Assembly: GCA_964057225.1 (NCBI GenBank)
Contig: OZ059900.1
Location: forward strand, 16,259,638 to 16,323,637
DNA from: Auanema rhodensis
Lineage: Eukaryota; Nematoda; Chromadorea; Rhabditida; Rhabditidae
Direction of reading: 5' to 3'
DNA length: 64,000 nucleotides
Positions 39,801-51,600 of this stretch are shown here, piece by piece. The notes under the pieces were generated by a model that saw only the letters and a list, made by a program, of their open reading frames with translations, was not told the DNA's origin and did no database searches. Both the position numbers and the translations under genes were made by a program. Every line of letters starts with the position of its first letter. The first letter of the stretch is position 1.

Positions 39801-40956
39801 ATTTTCTAACCCCTGTTTTTTTGTCGTGAAAGTGGAACTAGACGTTGTACGAACAATTTTGAGCTAGGTTTCATTGACATTGCATGAGTTTGAACACATG
39901 AAATCGTAAGTCAAAACCTTGTTTACAGCGAAATTTCCAAAAACTGGTTTTCCAGCATAATAAAATATTTCTCATGGGAAATACTGTGTTTTTGTATTTT
40001 TCTAGTGTTCAGCATGTAAAATGCTTCATTTTAGTATGTAACACGCTGAAATTCGTTGCATTTGACGACTCATATGAACAAAAATCGATTTAATCAATAT
40101 TAGCTATAAGGGGCGTGCCCTCAGAATATGCTAATTTCCTTAATTTTCTAACCCCTGTTTTTTTGTCGTGAAAGTAGAACTAGACGTTGTACGAACAATT
40201 TTGAGCTAGGTTTCTTTGACATTGCATGAGTTTGAACACATGAAATCGTAAGTCAAAACCTTGTTTACAGCGAAATTTCCAAAAACTGGTTTTCCAGCAT
40301 AATAAAATATTTCTCATGGGAAATACTGTGTTTTTGTATTTTTCTAGTGTTCAGCATGTAAAATGCTTCATTTTAGTATGTAACACGCTGAAATTCGTTG
40401 CATTTGACGACTCATATGAACAAAAATCGATTTAATCATTATTAGCCATAAGGGGCATGCCCTCAGAATATGCTAATTTCCTTAATTTTCTAACCCCTGT
40501 TTTTTTGTCGTGAAAGTGGAACTAGACGTTGTACGAACAATTTTGAGCTAAGTTTCATTGACATTGCATGAGTTTGAACACATGAAATCGTAAGTCAAAA
40601 CCTTGTTTACAGCGAAATTTCCAAAAACTGGTTTTCCAGCATAATAAAATATTTTTCATGGGAAATACTGTGTTTTTGTATTTTTCTAGTGTTCAGCATG
40701 TAAAATGCTTCATTTTAGTATGTAACACGCTGAAATTTGTTGCATTTGACGACTCATATGAACAAAAATCGATTTAATCAATATTAGCCATAAGGGGCGT
40801 GCCCTCAGAATATGCTAATTTCCTTAATTTTCTAACCCCTGTTTTTTTGTCGTGAAAGTGGAACTAGACGTTGTACGAACAATTTTGAGTTAGGTTTCAT
40901 TGACATTGCATGAGTTTGAACACATGAAATCGTAAGTCAAAACCTTGTTTACAGCG

Positions 40957-41201
40957 ATTTCAGCGTGTTACATACTAAAATGAAGCATTTTACATGCTGA
41001 ACACTAGAAAAATACAAAAACACAGTATTTCCCATGAGAAATATTTTATTATGCTGGAAAACCAGTTTTTGGAAATTTCGCTGTAAACAAGGTTTTGACT
41101 TACGATTTCATGTGTTCAAACTCATGCAATGTCAATGAAACTTAGCTCAAAATTGTTCGTACAACGTCTAGTTCCACTTTCACGACAAAAAAACAGGGGT
41201 T
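40957..41201 (-). repeat. Inverted monomer insert 1 (245 bp)
   Basis: The array switches strand after ACAGCG (monomer position 26) and runs as the reverse complement of positions 148 down to 1, then 342 down to 246 of the preceding copy. A 12-bp piece TGAAATACTGTG follows, and the forward array resumes at position 139 (ACGCTG). Inverted bases 41079-41201 pair with 40834-40956 on the left, a 123-bp stem with a 122-nt loop. I see two mismatches, because the left flank has GAGTTAGG while the insert derives from a GAGCTAAG copy. Confidence 0.95.
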
Positions 41202-44200
41202 TGAAATACTGTGACGCTGAAATTCGTTGCATTTGACGACTCATATGAACAAAAATCGATTTAATCAATATTAGCCATAAGGGGCGTGCCCTCAGAATAT
41301 GCTAATTTCCTTAATTTTCTAACCCCTGTTTTTTTGTCGTGAAAGTGGAACTAGACGTTGTACGAACAATTTTGAGCTAGGTTTCATTGACATTGCATGA
41401 GTTTGAACACATGAAATCGTAAGTCAAAACCTTGTTTACAGCGAAATTTCCAAAAACTGGTTTTCCAGCATAATAAAATATTTCTCATGGGAAATACTGT
41501 GTTTTTGTTTTTTTCTAGTGTTCAGCATGTAAAATGCTTCATTTTAGTATGTAACACGCTGAAATTCGTTGCATTTGACGACTCATATGAACAAAAATCG
41601 ATTTAATCAATATTAGCCATAAGGGGCGTGCCCTCAGAATATACTAATTTCCTTAATTTTCTAACCCCTGTTTTTTTGTCGTGAAAGTGGAACTAGACGT
41701 TGTACGAACAATTTTGAGCTAGGTTTCATTGACATTGCATGAGTTTGAACACATGAAATCGTAAGTCAAAACCTTGTTTACAGCGAAATTTCCAAAAACT
41801 GGTTTTCCAGCATAATAAAATATTTCTCATGGGAAATACTGTGTTTTTGTATTTTTCTAGTGTTCAGCATGTAAATTGCTTCATTTTAGTATGTAACACG
41901 CTGAAATTCGTTGCATTTGACGACTCATATGAACAAAAATCGATTTAATCAATATTAGCCATAAGGGGCGTGCCCTCAGAATATGCTAATTTCCTTAATT
42001 TTCTAACCCCTGTTTTTTTGTCGTGAAAGTGGAACTAGACGTTGTACGAACAATTTTGAGCTAAGTTTCATTGACATTGCATGAGTTTGAACACATGAAA
42101 TCGTATGTCAAAACCTTGTTTACAGCGAAATTTCCAAAAACTGGTTTTCCAGCATAATAAAATATTTCTCATGGGAAATACTGTGTTTTTGTTTTTTTCT
42201 AGTGTTCAGCATGTAAAATGCTTCATTTTAGTATGTAACACGCTGAAATTCGTTGCATTTGACGACTCATATGAACAAAAATCGATTTAATCAATATTAG
42301 CCATAAGGGGCGTGCCCTCAGAATATACTAATTTCCTTAATTTTCTAACCCCTGTTTTTTTGTCGTGAAAGTGGAACTAGACGTTGTACGAACAATTTTG
42401 AGCTAGGTTTCATTGACATTGCATGAGTTTGAACACATGAAATCGTAAGTCAAAACCTTGTTTACAGCGAAATTTCCAAAAACTGGTTTTCCAGCATAAT
42501 AAAATATTTCTCATGGGAAATACTGTGTTTTTGTATTTTTCTAGTGTTCAGCATGTAAAATGCTTCATTTTAGTATGTAACACGCTGAAATTCGTTGCAT
42601 TTGACGACTCATATGAACAAAAATCGATTTAATCAATATTAGCCATAAGGGGCGTGCCCTCAGAATATACTAATTTCCTTAATTTTCTAACCCCTGTTTT
42701 TTTGTCGTGAAAGTGGAACTAGACGTTGTACGAACAATTTTGAGCTAGGTTTCATTGACATTGCATGAGTTTGAACACATGAAATCGTAAGTCAAAACCT
42801 TGTTTACAGCGAAATTTCCAAAAACTGGTTTTCCAGCATAATAAAATATTTCTCATGGGAAATACTGTGTTTTTGTATTTTTCTAGTGTTCAGCATGTAA
42901 AATGCTTCATTTTAGTATGTAACACGCTGAAATTCGTTGCATTTGACGACTCATATGAACAAAAATCGATTTAATCATTATTAGCCATAAGGGGCGTGCC
43001 CTCAGAATATGCTAATTTCCTTAATTTTCTAACCCCTGTTTTTTTGTCGTGAAAGTGGAACTAGACGTTGTACGAACAATTTTGAGTTAGGTTTCATTGA
43101 CATTGCATGAGTTTGAACACATGAAATCGTAAGTCAAAACCTTGTTTACAGCGAAATTTCCAAAAACTGGTTTTCCAGCATAATAAAATATTTCTCATGG
43201 GAAATACTGTGTTTTTGTATTTTTCTAGTGTTCAGCATGTGAAATGCTTCATTTTAGTATGTAACACGCTGAAATTCGTTGCATTTGACGACTCATATGA
43301 ACAAAAATCGATTTAATCAATATTAGCCATAAGGGGCGTGCCCTCAGAATATGCTAATTTCCTTAATTTTCTAACCCCTGTTTTTTTGTCGTGAAAGTGG
43401 AACTAGACGTTGTACGAACAATTTTGAGCTAGGTTTCATTGACATTGCATGAGTTTGAACACATGAAATCGTAAGTCAAAACCTTGTTTACAGCGAAATT
43501 TCCAAAAACTGGTTTTCCAGCATAATAAAATATTTCTCATGGGAAATACTGTGTTTTTGTATTTTTCTAGTGTTCAGCATGTAAAATGCTTCATTTTAGT
43601 ATGTAACACGCTGAAATTCGTTGCATTTGACGACTCATATGAACAAAAATCGATTTAATCAATATTAGCTATAAGGGGCGTGCCCTCAGAATATGCTAAT
43701 TTCCTTAATTTTCTAACCCCTGTTTTTTTGTCGTGAAAGTAGAACTAGACGTTGTACGAACAATTTTGAGCTAGGTTTCTTTGACATTGCATGAGTTTGA
43801 ACACATGAAATCGTAAGTCAAAACCTTGTTTACAGCGAAATTTCCAAAAACTGGTTTTCCAGCATAATAAAATATTTCTCATGGGAAATACTGTGTTTTT
43901 GTATTTTTCTAGTGTTCAGCATGTAAAATGCTTCATTTTAGTATGTAACACGCTGAAATTCGTTGCATTTGACGACTCATATGAACAAAAATCGATTTAA
44001 TCATTATTAGCCATAAGGGGCATGCCCTCAGAATATGCTAATTTCCTTAATTTTCTAACCCCTGTTTTTTTGTCGTGAAAGTGGAACTAGACGTTGTACG
44101 AACAATTTTGAGCTAAGTTTCATTGACATTGCATGAGTTTGAACACATGAAATCGTAAGTCAAAACCTTGTTTACAGCGAAATTTCCAAAAACTGGTTTT

Positions 44201-44521
44201 CCAGCATAATAAAATATTTTTCATGGGAAATACTGTGTTTTTGTATTTTTCTAGTGTTCAGCATGTAAAATGCTTCATTTTAGTATGTAACACGCTGAAA
44301 TTTGTTGCATTTGACGACTCATATGAACAAAAATCGATTTAATCAATATTAGCCATAAGGGGCGTGCCCTCAGAATATGCTAATTTCCTTAATTTTCTAA
44401 CCCCTGTTTTTTTGTCGTGAAAGTGGAACTAGACGTTGTACGAACAATTTTGAGTTAGGTTTCATTGACATTGCATGAGTTTGAACACATGAAATCGTAA
44501 GTCAAAACCTTGTTTACAGCG

Positions 44522-44766
44522 ATTTCAGCGTGTTACATACTAAAATGAAGCATTTTACATGCTGAACACTAGAAAAATACAAAAACACAGTATTTCCCAT
44601 GAGAAATATTTTATTATGCTGGAAAACCAGTTTTTGGAAATTTCGCTGTAAACAAGGTTTTGACTTACGATTTCATGTGTTCAAACTCATGCAATGTCAA
44701 TGAAACTTAGCTCAAAATTGTTCGTACAACGTCTAGTTCCACTTTCACGACAAAAAAACAGGGGTT
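44522..44766 (-). repeat. Inverted monomer insert 2 (245 bp)
   Basis: It has the same two junctions and length as insert 1, lying exactly 3565 bp downstream as part of the tandem duplication. The potential stem pairs 44399-44521 with 44644-44766. Confidence 0.95.
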
Positions 44767-45324
44767 TGAAATACTGTGACGCTGAAATTCGTTGCATTTG
44801 ACGACTCATATGAACAAAAATCGATTTAATCAATATTAGCCATAAGGGGCGTGCCCTCAGAATATGCTAATTTCCTTAATTTTCTAACCCCTGTTTTTTT
44901 GTCGTGAAAGTGGAACTAGACGTTGTACGAACAATTTTGAGCTAGGTTTCATTGACATTGCATGAGTTTGAACACATGAAATCGTAAGTCAAAACCTTGT
45001 TTACAGCGAAATTTCCAAAAACTGGTTTTCCAGCATAATAAAATATTTCTCATGGGAAATACTGTGTTTTTGTATTTTTCTAGTGTTCAGCATGTAAAAT
45101 GCTTCATTTTAGTATGTAACACGCTGAAATTCGTTGCATTTGACGACTCATATGAACAAAAATCGATTTAATCAATATTAGCCATAAGGGGCGTGCCCTC
45201 AGAATATGCTAATTTCCTTAATTTTCTAACCCCTGTTTTTTTGTCGTGAAAGTGGAACTAGACGTTGTACGAACAATTTTGAGCTAGGTTTCATTGACAT
45301 TGCATGAGTTTGAACACATGAAAT

Positions 45325-45815
45325 CGTAAGTCAAAGCCTTGTTTACAGCGAAATTTCCAAAAACTGGTTTTCCAGCATAATAAAATATTTCTCATGGGAA
45401 ATACTGTGTTTTTGTATTTTTCTAGTGTTCAGCATGTAAAATCCTTCATTTTAGTATGTAACACGCTGAAATTCGTTGCATTTGACAACTCATATGAACA
45501 AAAATCGATTTAATCAATATTAGCCATAATAAAATATTTCTCATGGGAAATACTGTGTTTTTGTATTTTTCTAGTGTTCAGCATGTAAAATGATTCATTT
45601 TAGTATGTAACACGCTGAAATTCGTTGCATTTGACGACTCATATGAACAAAAATCGATTTAATCAATATTAGCCATAAGGGGCGTGCCCTCAGAATATGC
45701 TAATTTCCTTAATTTTCTAACCCCTGTTTTTTTGTCGTGAAAGTGGAACTAGACGTTGTACGAACAATTTTGAGCTAGGTTTCATTGACATTGCATGAGT
45801 TTGAACACATGAAAT
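45325..45815 (+). repeat. 491-bp composite unit 1
   Basis: Monomer positions 1-205 are followed by 57-342, joined at GCCATAATAAAA near 45525-45530. A CATAA shared by positions 201-205 and 52-56 lies at the joint, giving a 149-bp internal duplication. Diagnostic marks are CAAAGCCTTG, AAAATCCTTC and GACAACTC in the first half and AAAATGATTC in the second. Confidence 0.95.
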
Positions 45816-46840
45816 CGTAAGTCAAAACCTTGTTTACAGCGAAATTTCCAAAAACTGGTTTTCCAGCATAATAAAATATTTCTCATGGGAAATACTGTGT
45901 TTTTGTATTTTTCTAGTGTTCAGCATGTAAAATGCTTCATTTTAGTATGTAACACGCTAAAGTTCGTTGCATTTGACGACTCATATGAACAAAAATCGAT
46001 TTAATCAATATTAGCCATAAGGGGCGTGCCCTCAGAATATGCTAATTTCCTTAACTTTCTAACCCCTGTTTTTTGTCGTGAAAGTGGAACTAGACGTTGT
46101 ACGAACAATTTTGAGCTAAGTTTCATTGACATTGCATGAGTTTGAACACATGAAATCGTAAGTCAAAACCTTGTTTACAGCGAAATTTCCAAAAACTGGT
46201 TTTCCAGCATAATAAAATATTTCTCATGGGAAATACTGTGTTTTTGTATTTTTCTAGTGTTCAGCATGTAAAATGCTTCATTTTAGTATGTAACACGCTG
46301 AAATTCGTTGCATTTGACGACTCATATGAACAAAAATCGATTTAATCAATATTAGCCATAAGGGGCGTGCCCTCAGAATATGCTAATTTCCTTAATTTTC
46401 TAACCCCTGTTTTTTTGTCGTGAAAGTGGAACTAGACGTTGTACGAACAATTTTGAGCTAAGTTTCATTGACATTGCATGAGTTTGAACACATGAAATCG
46501 TAAGTCAAAACCTTGTTTACAGCGAAATTTCCAAAAACTGGTTTTCCAGCATAATAAAATATTTCTCATGGGAAATACTGTGTTTTTGTTTTTTTCTAGT
46601 GTTCAGCATGTAAAATGCTTCATTTTAGTATGTAACACGCTGAAATTCGTTGCATTTGACGACTCATATGAACAAAAATCGATTTAATCAATATTAGCCA
46701 TAAGGGGCGTGCCCTCAGAATATACTAATTTCCTTAATTTTCTAACCCCTGTTTTTTTGTCGTGAAAGTGGAACTAGACGTTGTACGAACAATTTTGAGC
46801 TAGGTTTCATTGACATTGCATGAGTTTGAACACATGAAAT

Positions 46841-47331
46841 CGTAAGTCAAAGCCTTGTTTACAGCGAAATTTCCAAAAACTGGTTTTCCAGCATAATAAA
46901 ATATTTCTCATGGGAAATACTGTGTTTTTGTATTTTTCTAGTGTTCAGCATGTAAAATCCTTCATTTTAGTATGTAACACGCTGAAATTCGTTGCATTTG
47001 ACAACTCATATGAACAAAAATCGATTTAATCAATATTAGCCATAATAAAATATTTCTCATGGGAAATACTGTGTTTTTGTATTTTTCTAGTGTTCAGCAT
47101 GTAAAATGATTCATTTTAGTATGTAACACGCTGAAATTCGTTGCATTTGACGACTCATATGAACAAAAATCGATTTAATCAATATTAGCCATAAGGGGCG
47201 TGCCCTCAGAATATGCTAATTTCCTTAATTTTCTAACCCCTGTTTTTTTGTCGTGAAAGTGGAACTAGACGTTGTACGAACAATTTTGAGCTAGGTTTCA
47301 TTGACATTGCATGAGTTTGAACACATGAAAT
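46841..47331 (+). repeat. 491-bp composite unit 2
   Basis: It has the same joint (near 47041) and the same four diagnostic marks as unit 1. A monomer with GAAGTTCG and a 6-T tract follows, then the one that holds inverted insert 3. Confidence 0.95.
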
Positions 47332-47698
47332 CGTAAGTCAAAACCTTGTTTACAGCGAAATTTCCAAAAACTGGTTTTCCAGCATAATAAAATATTTCTC
47401 ATGGGAAATACTGTGTTTTTGTATTTTTCTAGTGTTCAGCATGTAAAATGCTTCATTTTAGTATGTAACACGCTGAAGTTCGTTGCATTTGACGACTCAT
47501 ATGAACAAAAATCGATTTAATCAATATTAGCCATAAGGGGCGTGCCCTCAGAATATGCTAATTTCCTTAACTTTCTAACCCCTGTTTTTTGTCGTGAAAG
47601 TGGAACTAGACCTTGTACGAACAATTTTGAGCTAAGTTTCATTGACATTGCATGAGTTTGAACACATGAAATCGTAAGTCAAAACCTTGTTTACAGCG

Positions 47699-47943
47699 AT
47701 TTCAGCGTGTTACATACTAAAATGAAGCATTTCACATGCTGAACACTAGAAAAATACAAAAACACAGTATTTCCCATGAGAAATATTTTATTATGCTGGA
47801 AAACCAGTTTTTGGAAATTTCGCTGTAAACAAGGTTTTGACTTACGATTTCATGTGTTCAAACTCATGCAATGTCAATGAAACTTAGCTCAAAATTGTTC
47901 GTACAACGTCTAGTTCCACTTTCACGACAAAAAAACAGGGGTT
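47699..47943 (-). repeat. Inverted monomer insert 3 (245 bp)
   Basis: The junctions are identical to insert 1. It carries one private change (CATTTCACATG) and sits between 491-bp composite units. Its left flank is GAGCTAAG, matching the insert at the site where the others mismatch. That flank also has a 6-T tract and GACCTTG, which mismatch the insert. This is the only copy whose flank matches the presumed source variant. Confidence 0.95.
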
Positions 47944-48159
47944 TGAAATACTGTGACGCTGAAATTCGTTGCATTTGACGACTCATATGAACAAAAATCG
48001 ATTTAATCAATATTAGCCATAAGGGGCGTGCCCTCAGAATATGCTAATTTCCTTAATTTTCTAACCCCTGTTTTTTTGTCGTGAAAGTGGAACTAGACGT
48101 TGTACGAACAATTTTGAGCTAGGTTTCATTGACATTGCATGAGTTTGAACACATGAAAT

Positions 48160-48650
48160 CGTAAGTCAAAGCCTTGTTTACAGCGAAATTTCCAAAAACT
48201 GGTTTTCCAGCATAATAAAATATTTCTCATGGGAAATACTGTGTTTTTGTATTTTTCTAGTGTTCAGCATGTAAAATCCTTCATTTTAGTATGTAACACG
48301 CTGAAATTCGTTGCATTTGACAACTCATATGAACAAAAATCGATTTAATCAATATTAGCCATAATAAAATATTTCTCATGGGAAATACTGTGTTTTTGTA
48401 TTTTTCTAGTGTTCAGCATGTAAAATGATTCATTTTAGTATGTAACACGCTGAAATTCGTTGCATTTGACGACTCATATGAACAAAAATCGATTTAATCA
48501 ATATTAGCCATAAGGGGCGTGCCCTCAGAATATGCTAATTTCCTTAATTTTCTAACCCCTGTTTTTTTGTCGTGAAAGTGGAACTAGACGTTGTACGAAC
48601 AATTTTGAGCTAAGTTTCATTGACATTGCATGAGTTTGAACACATGAAAT
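48160..48650 (+). repeat. 491-bp composite unit 3
   Basis: It has the same joint (near 48360) and marks, directly after the inverted-insert unit 47673-48159. It ends with AAGTTT in place of AGGTTT. Confidence 0.95.
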
Positions 48651-51600
48651 CGTAAGTCAAAACCTTGTTTACAGCGAAATTTCCAAAAACTGGTTTTCCA
48701 GCATAATAAAATATTTCTCATGGGAAATACTGTGTTTTTGTATTTTTCTAGTGTTCAGCATGTAAAATGCTTCATTTTAGTATGTAACACGCTGAAATTC
48801 GTTGCATTTGACGACTCATATGAACAAAAATCGATTTAATCAATATTAGCCATAAGGGGCGTGCCCTCAGAATATGCTAATTTCCTTAATTTTCTAACCC
48901 CTGTTTTTTTGTCGTGAAAGTGGAACTAGACGTTGTACGAACAATTTTGAGCTAAGTTTCATTGACATTGCATGAGTTTGAACACATGAAATCGTAAGTC
49001 AAAACCTTGTTTACAGCGAAATTTCCAAAAACTGGTTTTCCAGCATAATAAAATATTTCTCATGGGAAATACTGTGTTTTTGTTTTTTTCTAGTGTTCAG
49101 CATGTAAAATGCTTCATTTTAGTATGTAACACGCTGAAATTCGTTGCATTTGACGACTCATATGAACAAAAATCGATTTAATCAATATTAGCCATAAGGG
49201 GCGTGCCCTCAGAATATACTAATTTCCTTAATTTTCTAACCCCTGTTTTTTTGTCGTGAAAGTGGAACTAGACGTTGTACGAACAATTTTGAGCTAGGTT
49301 TCATTGACATTGCATGAGTTTGAACACATGAAATCGTAAGTCAAAACCTTGTTTACAGCGAAATTTCCAAAAACTGGTTTTCCAGCATAATAAAATATTT
49401 CTCATGGGAAATACTGTGTTTTTGTATTTTTCTAGTGTTCAGCATGTAAAATGCTTCATTTTAGTATGTAACACGCTGAAATTCGTTGCATTTGACGACT
49501 CATATGAACAAAAATCGATTTAATCAATATTAGCCATAAGGGGCGTGCCCTCAGAATATGCTAATTTCCTTAATTTTCTAACCCCTGTTTTTTTGTCGTG
49601 AAAGTGGAACTAGACGTTGTACGAACAATTTTGAGCTAAGTTTCATTGACATTGCATGAGTTTGAACACATGAAATCGTATGTCAAAACCTTGTTTACAG
49701 CGAAATTTCCAAAAACTGGTTTTCCAGCATAATAAAATATTTCTCATGGGAAATACTGTGTTTTTGTTTTTTTCTAGTGTTCAGCATGTAAAATGCTTCA
49801 TTTTAGTATGTAACACGCTGAAATTCGTTGCATTTGACGACTCATATGAACAAAAATCGATTTAATCAATATTAGCCATAAGGGGCGTGCCCTCAGAATA
49901 TACTAATTTCCTTAATTTTCTAACCCCTGTTTTTTTGTCGTGAAAGTGGAACTAGACGTTGTACGAACAATTTTGAGCTAGGTTTCATTGACATTGCATG
50001 AGTTTGAACACATGAAATCGTAAGTCAAAACCTTGTTTACAGCGAAATTTCCAAAAACTGGTTTTCCAGCATAATAAAATATTTCTCATGGGAAATACTG
50101 TGTTTTTGTATTTTTCTAGTGTTCAGCATGTAAAATGCTTCATTTTAGTATGTAACACGCTGAAATTCGTTGCATTTGACGACTCATATGAACAAAAATC
50201 GATTTAATCAATATTAGCCATAAGGGGCGTGCCCTCAGAATATACTAATTTCCTTAATTTTCTAACCCCTGTTTTTTTGTCGTGAAAGTGGAACTAGACG
50301 TTGTACGAACAATTTTGAGCTAGGTTTCATTGACATTGCATGAGTTTGAACACATGAAATCGTAAGTCAAAACCTTGTTTACAGCGAAATTTCCAAAAAC
50401 TGGTTTTCCAGCATAATAAAATATTTCTCATGGGAAATACTGTGTTTTTGTATTTTTCTAGTGTTCAGCATGTAAAATGCTTCATTTTAGTATGTAACAC
50501 GCTGAAATTCGTTGCATTTGACGACTCATATGAACAAAAATCGATTTAATCATTATTAGCCATAAGGGGCGTGCCCTCAGAATATGCTAATTTCCTTAAT
50601 TTTCTAACCCCTGTTTTTTTGTCGTGAAAGTGGAACTAGACGTTGTACGAACAATTTTGAGTTAGGTTTCATTGACATTGCATGAGTTTGAACACATGAA
50701 ATCGTAAGTCAAAACCTTGTTTACAGCGAAATTTCCAAAAACTGGTTTTCCAGCATAATAAAATATTTCTCATGGGAAATACTGTGTTTTTGTATTTTTC
50801 TAGTGTTCAGCATGTAAAATGCTTCATTTTAGTATGTAACACGCTGAAATTCGTTGCATTTGACGACTCATATGAACAAAAATCGATTTAATCAATATTA
50901 GCCATAAGGGGCGTGCCCTCAGAATATGCTAATTTCCTTAATTTTCTAACCCCTGTTTTTTTGTCGTGAAAGTGGAACTAGACGTTGTACGAACAATTTT
51001 GAGCTAGGTTTCATTGACATTGCATGAGTTTGAACACATGAAATCGTAAGTCAAAACCTTGTTTACAGCGAAATTTCCAAAAACTGGTTTTCCAGCATAA
51101 TAAAATATTTCTCATGGGAAATACTGTGTTTTTGTATTTTTCTAGTGTTCAGCATGTAAAATGCTTCATTTTAGTATGTAACACGCTGAAATTCGTTGCA
51201 TTTGACGACTCATATGAACAAAAATCGATTTAATCAATATTAGCCATAAGGGGCGTGCCCTCAGAATATACTAATTTCCTTAATTTTCTAACCCCTGTTT
51301 TTTTGTCGTGAAAGTGGAACTAGACGTTGTACGAACAATTTTGAGCTAGGTTTCATTGACATTGCATGAGTTTGAACACATGCAATCGTAAGTCAAAACC
51401 TTGTTTACAGCGAAATTTCCAAAAACTGGTTTTCCAGCATAATAAAATATTTCTCATGGGAAATACTGTGTTTTTGTATTTTTCTAGTGTTCAGCATGTA
51501 AAATGCTTCATTTTAGTATGTAACACGCTGAAATTCGTTGCATTTGACGACTCATATGAACAAAAATCGATTTAATCAATATTAGCCATAAGGGGCGTGC

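Larger units (their letters stand above)
36827..45073 (+). repeat. Higher-order repeat family C with 3565-bp tandem duplication
   Basis: Marks include CGTATGTC in place of CGTAAGTC (monomer starts 36827, 38537, 42102), AATATACTAA, TCATTATTAG, GAGTTAGG, AAGTAGAAC, GGGGCATG and GAAATTTGTTG in fixed order, ending in an inverted insert. Positions from about 37650 to 41508 recur 3565 bp downstream (10 monomers plus the 145-bp net gain of the inverted insert). The match ends at 41509/45074, where T faces A. Within the pair I found three differences: 38660 against 42225, 39505 against 43070, and 39676 against 43241. This indicates a very recent duplication. A related block recurs at 51729-54393. Confidence 0.88.
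45074..48650 (+). repeat. Zone mixing composite units, one inverted insert and plain monomers
   Basis: The order from 45325 is composite 1, a monomer with CGCTAAAGTTCG and a 6-T tract (341 bp, 45816-46156), two plain monomers, composite 2, a 341-bp monomer with GAAGTTCG, the 487-bp inverted-insert unit (47673-48159) and composite 3. This is the only place where both rearranged unit types are adjacent. Confidence 0.88.

Noticed and set aside
40957-41213. Inverted inserts as transposons with terminal inverted repeats
   Set aside because: The inserts consist of the satellite itself in reverse orientation. There is no target-site duplication, no foreign sequence and no transposase.
51366-51575. 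A 69-codon reading frame
   Set aside because: It exists only because TGA became TGC near 51381, which joins the usual short ATGAGTTTG frame to the monomer frame. It is a chance stop loss in satellite DNA.
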